Counted from the first letter of the stretch, positions 1 through 8,546 are shown. The stretch: 64,000 bases of DNA from Streptacidiphilus albus JL83 (GCF_000744705.1 NZ_JQML01000001.1:248001-312000), one strand, 5' to 3'. Notes: generated by a model from the sequence alone, not told the origin. Numbers and translations are program-made.

Positions 1-621
1 GACGTGGAAAGAGCCGCCGAAGGAAGTCTCGCAAGCGGCACCGGCATCCTCGCCGCCACCACCGGCGTGTCAACGAGCGGCGACAAGCTGGTGGTCTTCG
101 CACTGCCGAGAGGCCACCTGACACACACCAGCCGCCTGCCCCAGGCCGTTGGATCCACCCTCAACATGAGCAGCGACGGCACAAGGCTGGCAATCTCAGG
201 ACCAGCCAACGAGACCTTGACCCTCTGGGACGTCCACGATCCCTCCCACCCTCACTCGGTTGGCGCGGTGGGCGCGCTGCAGGACACGGCCGGCGTGACC
301 TTCAGCCAGGACGACCAGCTGATGGCCGACTGGAACAGAGCCTCCATTCAGATATGGGGAACCCTCGGCTCTGCCGCCCCGAGCCTCCTGAGCAGCATCA
401 CGATCCCCGCAAACCAAGCCGGCGGAGCGGAAGTATCGGCCTCCTTCCTGTCAGGACACCCGACCATCGCGGTTGCCACCAGCGGCTCGGTGATGTTCTT
501 CGACACCGCACCCACGAACCTCGCCGACCGGTTGTGCACGTACACGGGAGACACGATGACGACCGGCCAGTGGGCGCAATACGCACCCGGCATCCCCTAC
601 CGGAATCCCTGCCCACAATGA
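1..621 (+). CDS. C-terminal part of a WD40-repeat protein, probably an nSTAND-type NTPase (cut by window edge)
   Basis: The frame is open from the first base and ends at 619-621, so only the last 206 or so residues are seen. They form weak beta-propeller blades: short strands ending in LTLWDV and IQIWG, and repeats of a 'S-x-DGTRLAI' kind. The tail (LCTYTGDTMTTGQWAQYAP, ending NPCPQ) is the type of ending seen in large actinobacterial proteins that join an nSTAND NTPase or a kinase to C-terminal WD40 repeats. The propeller probably acts as a ligand-sensing or scaffolding part. The catalytic or NTPase part lies outside the window, so the parent family is an inference; the WD40-like fold is reasonably clear. 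Confidence 0.6.
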   Translation, partial: DVERAAEGSLASGTGILAATTGVSTSGDKLVVFALPRGHLTHTSRLPQAVGSTLNMSSDGTRLAISGPANETLTLWDVHDPSHPHSVGAVGALQDTAGVTFSQDDQLMADWNRASIQIWGTLGSAAPSLLSSITIPANQAGGAEVSASFLSGHPTIAVATSGSVMFFDTAPTNLADRLCTYTGDTMTTGQWAQYAPGIPYRNPCPQ

Positions 622-725
622 TCACAATGCGATCATGGCCCCCGAGACCATCTCGAAGGGCCCTGGAGCGACGAGAACTTCGGGCAGTGGTACCCCCACG
701 ACCGCAAGCCTGGCCTGCCGCCCGC
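622..725. other. Gene-free remnant left of the IS3 element
   Basis: No complete gene is present. On the + strand the frame running through 646-725 reads as protein-like sequence (WSDENFGQWYPHDRKPG) without a start, and it is cut at 725 by the left end of the IS. It may be a scrap of a gene disrupted when the element inserted. I do not recognise it. Confidence 0.3.
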
Positions 726-755
726 TGGAGGCCGACCGATTTCGAAGACAGTCTT

Positions 756-1688
756 CTATGCTGCTAGTGCTGCGCTAAATGTAGACCTGCTCTCGAATTC
801 ATAGGGCGATAGGTAGCCAAGTTCCCGCTGAATCTTGCTTCTATTGTAGTAGGACTCGACATATTCAAATATGGCGGTTTTGACCTGCTTGATTGTTGCC
901 CATACATGCAGGTGAATGAGTTCCTTCTTGAGGGTTGCGTTGAAGGACTCGGCCGCAGCGTTGTCGAAGCAGATCCCCGTCTTTCCTACCGAAGGGATGA
1001 CCCCGTTGTCAAGGCAGTGGTCGCGAAATCTACTGCCGGTGTACTGGCTGCCACGATCCGTGTGCATCACGGCTTCTCCGTGGCCTGGCCGGCGGTTGCG
1101 GATGGCCATATCGAGCGCCTGGACCACCATGTCTTCACGCATATTGTCAGCGATGGACCAGCCGATGAGCTTGCGCGAGTATCCGTCGATCACCGTGGCC
1201 ATATAGGCCCAGCCCTCTGCGGTATGAATATATGTGATGTCCCCGTACCATATTTGGTCTTTCTTTTCCGGGACGAAGTTGCGCTCGACGAGATCCACCA
1301 GGCCCCGTCGGTTCGCGGGGTCCTGGAGGGTGGTGGCCCTGTAGGGCCTGGGGTGGACGCAGGCCAGTCCAGCAGCCCTGGCCAGGCGCCGGACACGCTT
1401 GGGCGACACGCGCTCGCCCTGGCGGGCCAGCTGGGCGTGTATCCGATCGATTCCATACCTTCCCTTATTCGTTTTGTCGATGGCGATGATGAGTCGCGTG
1501 AGCTCGACATCGCGCCGCGCGTGCCGGGACTCCTCCCTGCCGATCCACGCATAGAAGCCGGCTCGAGATACATGCAGCATCTGGCACATGAAGTTGATGG
1601 GATACCTGAAGCGGCGCGGCTTGCCAGCCTGCTCGTCTCTGACTTGCAGGATAAAGGCGAACTTTATTGATTCTGGCTCGCAAACCAC
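756..1688 (-). CDS. IS3-family transposase OrfB (DDE integrase core)
   Basis: OrfB carries the catalytic domain that cuts and joins the element. An N-terminal HTH_21-like region (about residues 30-95: FMCQMLHVSRAGFYAWIGRE, then RYGIDRIHAQL) is followed by an rve/DDE core: the first Asp lies in QIWYGDITYIHTAEGWAY, the second in MHTDRGSQYTG, and the Glu in FDNAAAESFNATLKKE. The tail YYNRSKIQRELGYLSPYEFE is typical of the family. The start is a GTG at 1688 overlapping the end of orfA. At 310 residues it is full length and looks intact. Confidence 0.93.
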   Translation of the reverse strand: MVCEPESIKFAFILQVRDEQAGKPRRFRYPINFMCQMLHVSRAGFYAWIGREESRHARRDVELTRLIIAIDKTNKGRYGIDRIHAQLARQGERVSPKRVRRLARAAGLACVHPRPYRATTLQDPANRRGLVDLVERNFVPEKKDQIWYGDITYIHTAEGWAYMATVIDGYSRKLIGWSIADNMREDMVVQALDMAIRNRRPGHGEAVMHTDRGSQYTGSRFRDHCLDNGVIPSVGKTGICFDNAAAESFNATLKKELIHLHVWATIKQVKTAIFEYVESYYNRSKIQRELGYLSPYEFESRSTFSAALAA

Positions 1689-1953
1689 GCCGCTGCTTTT
1701 TTAGAAAATCCCGCTCCATTCGGAGCTTTCGGTTTTCCTCTTCGAGTTCCTTCATATGGACGCGCTCATCGATAGTAAGCGGCTTGTCTTTGATGCTTCC
1801 GCTCCTCTTTGCGGCATTTACCCAGCTCCCGAGGGTTCCCTCGTTCAGGCCGAGGTCCCGGGCGATCTCAGCCACGGGCCGGCCGGAGCTCACTACAAGC
1901 TCTACGGCCTCTGCCTTGTATTCCGGAGCGTACTTCTTCCGCTTTGAAACCAT
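1664..1953 (-). CDS. IS3-family OrfA (HTH), read with a -1 slip at an A6G tract
   Basis: OrfA is the DNA-binding subunit: a transposase_8 HTH (KRKKYAPEYKAEAVELV, then VAEIARDLGLNEGTLGSWVNA) and a leucine-zipper-like tail (MKELEEENRKLRMERDFLKK). The start chosen is the ATG at 1953, the usual MVSKRK beginning; a start at 1974 would add only seven residues. The family ending, LKKAAAWFA..., is in the -1 frame and stops at 1664. In the plain frame translation runs on as QRRGLRARINK to 1465 across orfB. The switch sits on the heptamer A-AAA-AAG (1696-1702, minus strand), a classic slippery site. It may be programmed or simply one lost A. Confidence 0.8.
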
Positions 1954-1992
1954 CGTGCACTTCCCACTTGACACTGCGATGAACTACTTCCA

Positions 1993-2436
1993 GTGTCCAC
2001 GAAAGTGGTCGGGGTCCAGTCCAGAGCGAGACCGCCACGAGCAACACCTCGCCAGAGCCGGGGGCCCACTACTGGGGTCCTGTTGGACCCGGACGGAAAG
2101 GTTCTCCAGGGGCCAACAACCAGCGGGGGAACCGATGACAATGTAGAGGAGGCGAACAAGCTCCTTAAAGACCCGAGGAGCGGCATGCAGCGCATCAATC
2201 CGAAGGCTCCGTACTACCCTTCGAGTCAGCATCCAGAAACGCGGTTTGCGATCTGGATGCGCAACTCCGGAGCACTGAATGGCAGTGCCGTCATTAACAA
2301 TGATTACGTATGTGGCCCTCCGCTTGGATGCCAGCCGGCAGTGGAGGCCATACTCCCCCCGGGGTCAAAGTTGACTATCTATTTCGATGGCGGCTCAATT
2401 CCGCTATATGGGAAATCACAAATACCACTACCGTAG
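1993..2436 (+). pseudogene. SCP1.201/DddA-like deaminase toxin domain, 5'-truncated by the IS3 element
   Basis: From about 2075 the protein reads as an SCP1.201-like deaminase (the family of the DNA cytosine deaminase DddA). It has a TTGVLLDPDG strand, the HxE active-site motif in QHPETRFAIWMRNSG, then VINNDYVCGPPLGC, which supplies the two zinc-binding cysteines, and AILPPGSKLTIYF. Family members are C-terminal toxin tips of secreted polymorphic toxins and attack nucleic-acid bases. Here the long N-terminal delivery part is gone: the only possible starts are GTGs at or next to the IS right end (1993), so any product would be a free toxin domain. The probable immunity gene follows at 2541. 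The fold is well supported; activity and substrate are inferred. Confidence 0.72.
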
Positions 2437-2540
2437 TGACTTGCTGCCGTCTTCCTTTGCGGCGCGCGACACCACGCGTGTACACTGTGTGCCGAATCCG
2501 GGTGAATAGCCTGGCAAGATGGAATGGATGCCTTGACGAT

Positions 2541-3074
2541 ATGGGTAACGCAGGGTCCATCTTTGATGGGCAAGAGCATACGAAATGGTCGTACGAACCG
2601 TTCGTAAAGGTGGGACCGCTTCGCTTTGGGATGACCCACGAGGAGGTCGCATCAGAGCTAGGTGAACCATTGGCAGCCTGCACATACCGTGAAGGAATTG
2701 CCCAGAATGCCTATTTCGGCGGCATCCAACCCAAGGTATTCGCATATTATGGAGACTCGGGCCAACTGGCCTGCGTAGCAATTGATGCGCGCCTCGGTCC
2801 ACAAGTTGATCTCAATGGACTGCAGCTGGTCGGGCGCGTTCCGTCTCAGATCGAGGACGATTTCATTGACTACGCGGTAGCACATGGGGTACATCAAGTT
2901 TCAATGTCGCAGGAAGGAGATCCGGGGGCGGATGAATTTGGGATTGTTCTGCGCGCCCAGCGCGCCGGAGATATGCTTCTTTCGCGGCCAGTATTTGTTG
3001 CACGTGAATGGTCGGTCTCTGTATGTGACATTCAAACCGGATTTGTCCCGGATGCTGAATGGCGGGTCCGCTGA
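2541..3074 (+). CDS. Probable immunity protein for the deaminase toxin
   Basis: This 177-residue soluble protein follows the deaminase gene by 104 bases on the same strand. It opens with the pattern VGPLRFGMTHEEVASELGEP, often seen in actinobacterial proteins next to polymorphic toxins. The rest has alternating beta strands (NAYFGG, VFAYYGDSGQLACVAID) and a C-terminal REWSVSVCDIQTGF. There is no signal peptide or membrane segment, as expected for a cytoplasmic inhibitor. The start is the ATG at 2541; a GTG at 2505 is possible and neither has a strong ribosome site. The immunity role comes from position and the N-terminal motif, not a recognised named family. Confidence 0.6.
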   Translation: MGNAGSIFDGQEHTKWSYEPFVKVGPLRFGMTHEEVASELGEPLAACTYREGIAQNAYFGGIQPKVFAYYGDSGQLACVAIDARLGPQVDLNGLQLVGRVPSQIEDDFIDYAVAHGVHQVSMSQEGDPGADEFGIVLRAQRAGDMLLSRPVFVAREWSVSVCDIQTGFVPDAEWRVR

Positions 3075-3169
3075 CCTGGCGGGCAAGATCTCATAACGGG
3101 ATCTTGAAGTCTCTCGCCGGTCAGCCCTAACCGGTATGGGTGTAGCTCGGATGCGGTGAGGTCGCTTTG

Positions 3170-3353
3170 TTAGACGGCGAGTTGGAATCGGTGCTGGTCG
3201 GCGTGGGGATGGACACGTTCGATCTCTCGCGTGCGGTGGAACCGCCAGTACTCGTCGAAGTCGCCGTTGCTGATGATCGCTCGCAGGGTGAGGACGGCTT
3301 CGGCGCCGGGGACGCTCCACCGTGATCCTGTGATCGCCAGGCGGTCGGTGACT
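3170..3353 (-). pseudogene. ISKra4-family transposase, C-terminal fragment
   Basis: The last 60 or so residues of an ISKra4 transposase: [20 protein letters not shown], then [17 protein letters not shown] and a basic tail ending HRFQLAV. This is the standard family ending after a conserved CRHL motif. That CRHL motif is found 3.84 kb away at the truncated end of the gene at 7197-8546, also on the minus strand. The join reads CRHLI-TDRLAIT, with a few bases of uncertainty at the crossover. The stop is at 3170-3172. Confidence 0.85.
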
Positions 3354-3364
3354 GTTGACTGAAC
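3354..3364 (+). repeat. Left terminal repeat of the recombinase element
   Basis: GTTGACTGAAC, starting directly at the ISKra4 junction; partner of the repeat at 7186-7196. Confidence 0.75.
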
Positions 3365-3427
3365 TACCACTCCAATCTTCGCAGTTCACAGCATGGGGGT
3401 GTGTTGTTGTGGCTACCGTCTGGACGC

Positions 3428-4657
3428 ATGTCTGAGGCGCGTGAAGGCTCCGGTGAGGTCGCGGCATTGGTGGTGCCGCCGGTGGGGGCGGTGGTGGAGA
3501 CCGCCGATCCTTGGGAGCCGTACCAGCTGCTGGATGCTTCCGGGGCGGCGGTCGGCCCGGTCGCGGAGTACTTGAAGGACTTGCAGGCGATCGGGCGGCC
3601 GGCGACGACGCAGCGCTCGTATGCGCTGGCGTTGCTGAGGTGGTTCCGGTTCCTGTGGGCGGTCGAGGTGCCCTGGCAGCAGGCCACCAGGGTGGAGGCG
3701 AGGGACTTCAGCAGGTGGCTGCAGGTGGCCGAGAAGCCGAAGAGGGACGGCGCGATCCCGCGGGGACGCGTGAACCCGGTGACCGGCAAGAGCGGTCCCG
3801 GGCGCCAGTACGCGCCGCGGACGCGGGCACACAGCGAGACGGTGCTCCGCAGCTTCTACGCCTTCCATCTGGAGATGGGGAGCGGTCCGCTGGTCAACCC
3901 GTTCCCGCTGGTCAGAGGCAGAGACGGGGAACGAGCGGGGGCTCACCGGACTCCGACGGCCCCGGTGCGGTTCGACCGCAGCGGTCTCTACCGCCCGAAG
4001 ATCTCCCAGCAGGCCCCGCGGCGGATCCCGGACGACCGGTTCGACGAGCTGTTCTCCCGGCTGCCTTCGCACCGGGACCGGGCGCTGGTGGCGTTGTGGG
4101 TGTCGACGGGGGCCCGGGCGTCGGAGCTGCTGGGGGTGCGGGGCGGGGAAGTGGACCCGGGCCAGCAGCTGGTGACCGTGGTGCGCAAGGGCAGCCGGGC
4201 TCTGCAAGCGCTTCCCACGTCCCCGGACGCGCTGGTGTGGTTGCGCCTCTACCAGGCGCAGATGGACGGGCTCATCGAGACAGGGGTGGATGCTCCGTTG
4301 TGGTGGACGTTGCGCCGCCCGTTCCGGCCGCTGTCCTATCCGGCGGCATATCGGATGTTCCAGCGGGTCAACGCCATGATCGGAGCGAACTGGAGCCTTC
4401 ATGATCTTCGGCATACCGCGGCCTACCGGATGGCGAGGGACCCGGGGATGCCGCTGACCGATGTTCAATGGGTCCTGGGACACGCCCAGTTGACCACCAC
4501 GCAGCTCTATCTCTCTCCTGTTCCGGAGGACGTGATCGCTTCGGTGCTGGCACACCACCGCCGGGCAGCCGACCGCGCCGCCGCGCCGCCGGCGCCGACC
4601 GCCCCCGGCTACCGGAGCGAGTCACTCGACGTCCTCTTCGGTCGGGGACCGGCGTGA
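3428..4657 (+). CDS. Site-specific tyrosine recombinase, TnpA-like
   Basis: A tyrosine recombinase of 409 residues. An N-terminal SAM-like core-binding domain (about residues 45-150; YALALLRWFRFLWAVEVPW) precedes the catalytic domain. The catalytic residues are visible: Arg in STGARASELLGVR, the H-x-x-R box in SLHDLRHTAAYR, the His in VLGHAQ, and the nucleophile Tyr in TTTQLYLS. The start taken is the ATG at 3428; a TTG at 3401 would add nine residues. It lies 64 bases inside the left terminal repeat, and its TGA overlaps the GTG of the next recombinase (GTGA), so the two are translated together. It probably does the strand exchange with its partner, as TnpA/TnpB do in Tn554. Confidence 0.9.
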   Translation: MSEAREGSGEVAALVVPPVGAVVETADPWEPYQLLDASGAAVGPVAEYLKDLQAIGRPATTQRSYALALLRWFRFLWAVEVPWQQATRVEARDFSRWLQVAEKPKRDGAIPRGRVNPVTGKSGPGRQYAPRTRAHSETVLRSFYAFHLEMGSGPLVNPFPLVRGRDGERAGAHRTPTAPVRFDRSGLYRPKISQQAPRRIPDDRFDELFSRLPSHRDRALVALWVSTGARASELLGVRGGEVDPGQQLVTVVRKGSRALQALPTSPDALVWLRLYQAQMDGLIETGVDAPLWWTLRRPFRPLSYPAAYRMFQRVNAMIGANWSLHDLRHTAAYRMARDPGMPLTDVQWVLGHAQLTTTQLYLSPVPEDVIASVLAHHRRAADRAAAPPAPTAPGYRSESLDVLFGRGPA

Positions 4658-7170
4658 CGAGCAGGGCGCCGGCACCGCTCGGCACGCCAGTCATCGCCCC
4701 GCCGCCGGAGCGATCGCCCCGGGGCCGGGATTCGCAGGATCTGCGTCGCCGGTTCCCGCCACGACCGTCACCGACGTGCTGGCCGGCCATGTCCTGGAGT
4801 CGCGCGATGGTGCTGTCCCGGCTGGCCGCCCCGCCGCTGACGGTGGGCACGCCCTCGAACCAGCGGCGCCGACGACGTGCCGCCGTCCTGTTCCTGGACT
4901 GGCTGGAGCAACACCCCGGCGGGAACTGGCAGGAACGCTGGCAGTCCAGCGGAATCGCCGATGACCCGCGCGCCGACTGGCGCACGGCTGCGGCACAGTG
5001 GCTCCAGGACCGCGGACGCACCGGCACGATCGGGCACGAGGGACTCGCCGCCGCGCTCACCTCCGGCCTGGGCCAGCTCATCTACGCCGACGTCCTACGC
5101 CCACCGATGGCCTGGCTCGTGACCAGCCCGATCCGGTTCCCCCTGGGCCGGGAGATCCCTCGCCTGCGCGATCCGCGCGGCTTCGCCGCGCTCGCCGTGC
5201 AGGCCACCGCGGCAGGGCTGAGTTTCGACCAGCGCCGCCACGCTGCCGAGCAGGTCTCCGTGATTCTGACCGCCAAGGGCGGCACCATCGCCGATATCGC
5301 CGTCGGGGACTGCTTGGAGCTGATCGAACTGCGCGACCAGCGCAAGGCCGAAGGCGCCGGCCATCCGGGATGGGGTTTCTACCAACTCCTTTACGCGCTC
5401 GGACACTTCCCGCCCGACGCGCCGACCACCCTGCGCATGCTCGACCGCCGCTTCGGCCACCAGCTCAGCGTCGAGGAACTCGTGGACCAGTACGCACCGG
5501 CCTGCCGACCGGTGCGTGACCTGCTGGTCGCCTACCTCGCCGAGCACCGCCCCCGCCTGGACTACGCCACGCTCAAGCAACTCGCCTACCACCTGGTGAA
5601 ACTCTTCTGGAAAGACCTGGAGAACCACCACCCCGGGATCGACTCCCTGCGGCTGCCGCCGGACGTCGCCACCGCCTGGAAGAGCCGCACCTCCAGGAAG
5701 ACCGTCACCGTCCGCACCGCCGACGGCCGCCGGGTGGAGACGACCGAGCCCCGCACCGACGCCGCCTCCTTGCTGGTCACGGTCCGCGCGTTCTACCTCG
5801 ACCTGTCCCACTGGGCCAGCGAGGAACCCGAGCGCTGGGCCGCCTGGGCGGTCCCATGCCCGATCCGCCGCACCGACATCGGCGCCACCAAGGACGCCGC
5901 CCGCCGCAAGTCGCGGATGGACCAACGCACCCGCGAGCGCCTGCCCCACCTGCCCTCCCTGCGACGCCACGTCGACGACGCCCGCCTCCAGGCGGCCGCC
6001 CTGCTCAAAGCAGCCGACCGGACACCACCCGGCGAGATGATCGATCACCCCACCATCGTGCTGCGACGAGCCCGGATCGCCACCGGCACCTCCCGCACCT
6101 GGGCCGAGGACCCCGCCACCGGCACACGCCGCGATCTCACGCGCGAGGACGACACCGCGTTCTGGACCTGGGCCGCAGTGGAAGTCCTGCACGCCACCGG
6201 GATCCGCATCGAGGAGCTCACCGAACTGTCCCACCACAGCCTGGTCCAATACCGGCTGCCCTCCACCGGCGAACTCGTGCCGCTGCTGCACGTCGCCCCG
6301 TCCAAGAACGACCTCGAACGGCTGCTTGTGATCTCACCCGAGCTCGCCGACGTCCTGGCCGCGATCATCCACCGCATCCGCGACGAGGTCGGCGCCGTCC
6401 CGATCGTCGTCCCCTACGACGTCCACGAGCACGAGTTCACCCCGGCCATGCCCGTCCTCTTCCAGCACCGCCACGGCGCCGACGCCCGCCCCATCAGCGC
6501 GACGACCCTTCGCCGCTGGATCACCGACGCGGCCAACAGCATGGGCGTGACGGATGCCTCGGGCGCGCTGCTGGACTTCAAGCCCCACGATTTCCGCAGG
6601 ATCTTCGCCACCGAAGCGATCATGAACGGGATGCCGCCCCACATCTGCCAGCTGATCATGGGTCACGCGAACATCAACACGACCATGGGCTACAAGGCCG
6701 TCTACCCCGAGGAGGCCATCACCGGCCACCGGGCCTACCTCGCCCGCCGCCGTGACCTGCGGCCCTCCACCGAATACCGGTCCCCTACGGATGAGGAGTG
6801 GGAGGAATTCCTCGGTCATTTCGAGCACCGGAAAGTCTCCCTGGGCAGCTGCGGGCGAGCCTACGGCACCGGCTGCATCCACGAGCACGCCTGCATCCGC
6901 TGCCCACTTCTGCGGACCGACCCCGCCCAGCTGCCCCGGCTCATCGAGATCCGCGACAACCTCCTCGCCCGGATCGACGAAGCCCGCGAACACGGCTGGC
7001 TCGGCGAGGTCGACGGCCTCAACGTCAGCCTCTCCGCCGCCAACAACAAGATCGCCCAACTCCAAGAGTCAGCACACCGGACCACCGACCTCGGCATGCC
7101 CCGCTTCCACGACGTCGCCCCGCACACCATCACCCCGAACACCGGCCCGCACCCCGATCCCGGCACCTGA
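4654..7170 (+). CDS. Large site-specific tyrosine recombinase, TnpB-like
   Basis: A long (838-residue) recombinase started by a GTG overlapping the stop of the gene before. The first 480 residues form an extended N-terminal region with core-binding helices. The C-terminal catalytic domain shows Arg in ATGIRIEELTELSHH, the box PHDFRRIFATEAIM, LIMGHANINTTMGY with the Tyr nucleophile, then a Cys/His-containing tail (CIHEHACIRCPLL) and a short coiled coil (LNVSLSAANNKIAQLQE). This layout matches the large partner recombinase of Tn554-like elements. The stop lies only 15 bases before the right terminal repeat, leaving no room for a tnpC gene; the coiled-coil tail might substitute, which is speculation. 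Confidence 0.88.
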   Translation: MTSRAPAPLGTPVIAPPPERSPRGRDSQDLRRRFPPRPSPTCWPAMSWSRAMVLSRLAAPPLTVGTPSNQRRRRRAAVLFLDWLEQHPGGNWQERWQSSGIADDPRADWRTAAAQWLQDRGRTGTIGHEGLAAALTSGLGQLIYADVLRPPMAWLVTSPIRFPLGREIPRLRDPRGFAALAVQATAAGLSFDQRRHAAEQVSVILTAKGGTIADIAVGDCLELIELRDQRKAEGAGHPGWGFYQLLYALGHFPPDAPTTLRMLDRRFGHQLSVEELVDQYAPACRPVRDLLVAYLAEHRPRLDYATLKQLAYHLVKLFWKDLENHHPGIDSLRLPPDVATAWKSRTSRKTVTVRTADGRRVETTEPRTDAASLLVTVRAFYLDLSHWASEEPERWAAWAVPCPIRRTDIGATKDAARRKSRMDQRTRERLPHLPSLRRHVDDARLQAAALLKAADRTPPGEMIDHPTIVLRRARIATGTSRTWAEDPATGTRRDLTREDDTAFWTWAAVEVLHATGIRIEELTELSHHSLVQYRLPSTGELVPLLHVAPSKNDLERLLVISPELADVLAAIIHRIRDEVGAVPIVVPYDVHEHEFTPAMPVLFQHRHGADARPISATTLRRWITDAANSMGVTDASGALLDFKPHDFRRIFATEAIMNGMPPHICQLIMGHANINTTMGYKAVYPEEAITGHRAYLARRRDLRPSTEYRSPTDEEWEEFLGHFEHRKVSLGSCGRAYGTGCIHEHACIRCPLLRTDPAQLPRLIEIRDNLLARIDEAREHGWLGEVDGLNVSLSAANNKIAQLQESAHRTTDLGMPRFHDVAPHTITPNTGPHPDPGT

Positions 7171-7185
7171 AACGGCCACGCGCTG

Positions 7186-7196
7186 GTTCAGATAAC
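7186..7196 (-). repeat. Right terminal repeat of the recombinase element
   Basis: Minus strand GTTATCTGAAC, directly abutting ISKra4 sequence (CACCTCATC). It differs from the left repeat at two central positions. Confidence 0.75.
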
Positions 7197-8546
7197 GATG
7201 AGGTGCCGGCAGGCTCCCTCGACGGCTCCGCTGGCGATGGGCCAGCCTTCGGCGAGGGCGGTGTCGTAGCCGAGGTAGTCCTTCTTGCTCTCCAGGTACC
7301 GGCAGGCGGCATCGGCGGCCGAGCGCTGGTCCTTCGTCAGGTTCCGCTGGTCGGCCTGGGTCCCGATCGCGGTGACGACGTCGCCGGCGCGGCCGTTCAG
7401 CAGGGCGGCTGCGTGGGTGGCGACCCAGGTCTCGGCCGCGGGGTCGGTGGCGGTGTGGAAGCAGCGGGACGCCGCCCACAGCTTCTCGAGCACGTGGACG
7501 ATGTCGAGGACGATGTGGACGCTCACGCCGCGCCGGGCGGCTTCGGCGTGGATGAGGTCGAGTTGGTGGCAGGCGCCGTCCACCAGGACGATCCAGGGGC
7601 GGGCGTGCAGGGGGTCGCGGGATTCGGCCTGGTCGAAGGCGGCAGCCACGACGTCGGCGGCGTCCTGCGCGAGGGAGGCGGTCAACCATTTCCTGCTCGC
7701 CTTGGGTCCCGGGCGCGGGACACGCTGTCCGGTGCGGCCGCCGGGCGGGGCGATCACATCGTGCGGGCGGCGCACCGATGGTGCCGCGTCGTAGACCACG
7801 GCGACGGTGGCCATGCGTTTGCGGTTCGCCTTCTCGCCGCCGGCCAGGCGGGTGCGGAAGGTGTGCCGGGCCTTCTCGGCGGCCTTGCGGGTGTGCTCGC
7901 GCAGGTCCTCGGGCCGCATCACGACCCCTTTCCCGTCCACGGAGAGCACCAGCAGCACCCCGGGGGCCGCGGGTTCGGGCAGGCGGGAGGTGCAGAACGC
8001 GGCGGTGTCCACGGCGGCGGCCCGGACCAGGGCTTCGAGCTGGCGTTTCCCGCAGACCTGGCCGCAGGTGCGGGTGACGGCCTCCAGGGCTTGGTCGAAG
8101 GAGCCGCGCACCGCCTCGATGACGGCCAGTTTGCGCAGGCCCAGGCTGCAGCGCTCCCCGGGTAGTGCGAGGGCGGCGTCGGCCGGGTGCAGCGCGGTGC
8201 GTCCCGGGGCGCGCAGCGCGCACCGGGTCACCGTGACCGTGCCGACGACGGTCGCCAGCAGGCGCCGGTGTCCGGTCTCCAGGCGGCTGTGCCCCTCGAA
8301 GACGTCGGCGCGCCGGGCGGGGGCGAGCGCGCCAAGGGTCGCGGCTTCCCGCTGTTCACGCAGGTCGAGGAAGCCCTGCAGGAGCAGGCGCTGCATCTCC
8401 CGGCCGCGGGTCGCGATCATCTCCTCCAGGGTGTCGTGGCAGGCGGTGAGTGATTCGGGCCTGGTGAGGTCGGCGATGAGGGAAGTGAAGGAAGAAAACG
8501 CGGCTGCAAACGGGTCAGCCGACGCGCCGGGGTCATAGTGTTCCAT
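7197..8546 (-). pseudogene. ISKra4-family transposase, N-terminal and central part (interrupted)
   Basis: About 450 residues of a DDE-type ISKra4 transposase. The N-terminal half has the pattern EEMIATRGREMQRLLLQGFLDLR. The catalytic half includes LVLSVDGKGVVMRPEDLRE (first Asp), IVLVDGACHQLDLI and VSVHIVLDIVHVLEKLW (second Asp region), and IASGAVEGACRHLI near the final Glu. The start is the ATG at 8546. The frame breaks after CRHLI, where the nested element begins, and the missing tail is at 3170-3353. As it stands the product would end in two foreign residues (VI) and lack the C-terminal 60 or so residues, so it is probably inactive. Confidence 0.9.

Larger units (their letters stand above)
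726..2018 (-). mobile_element. IS3-family insertion sequence, about 1.29 kb
   Basis: Two overlapping transposase genes lie on the minus strand between imperfect terminal inverted repeats. Reading inward, the left end (from 726) runs TGGAGGCCGACCGATTTCG and the right end (from 2018, minus strand) runs TGGACCCCGACCACTTTCG. The match continues into GACAGT/GACACT. Over the inner 21 positions 16 agree. No convincing target duplication is visible next to the ends. GC content is well below that of the neighbours. The right end cuts into the 5' side of the deaminase gene that starts beyond 2018. Confidence 0.85.
3354..7196 (+). mobile_element. Tn554-like element with two tyrosine recombinases, nested in ISKra4
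   Basis: A 3,843-bp insertion whose ends carry an 11-bp imperfect inverted repeat: GTTGACTGAAC at 3354-3364, and GTTATCTGAAC read on the minus strand at 7196-7186 (9 of 11 match). Flanking sequence reconstructs the ISKra4 coding frame. A short non-identical stretch (CATC against AGTC on the minus strand) sits at the crossover, as expected for tyrosine recombinases that swap across a short spacer rather than duplicate a target. The cargo is only the two overlapping recombinase genes. The third gene, tnpC, of Tn554-type transposons is not visible. Confidence 0.8.

Noticed and set aside
906..1670. 254-codon + strand frame inside the IS3 element
   Set aside because: Antisense to OrfB, which has the complete DDE motifs.
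3354..7196. Recombinase-in-trio (RIT) element
   Set aside because: Only two recombinase genes fit between the ends; the size asymmetry (409 and 838 residues) suits Tn554-like elements better.
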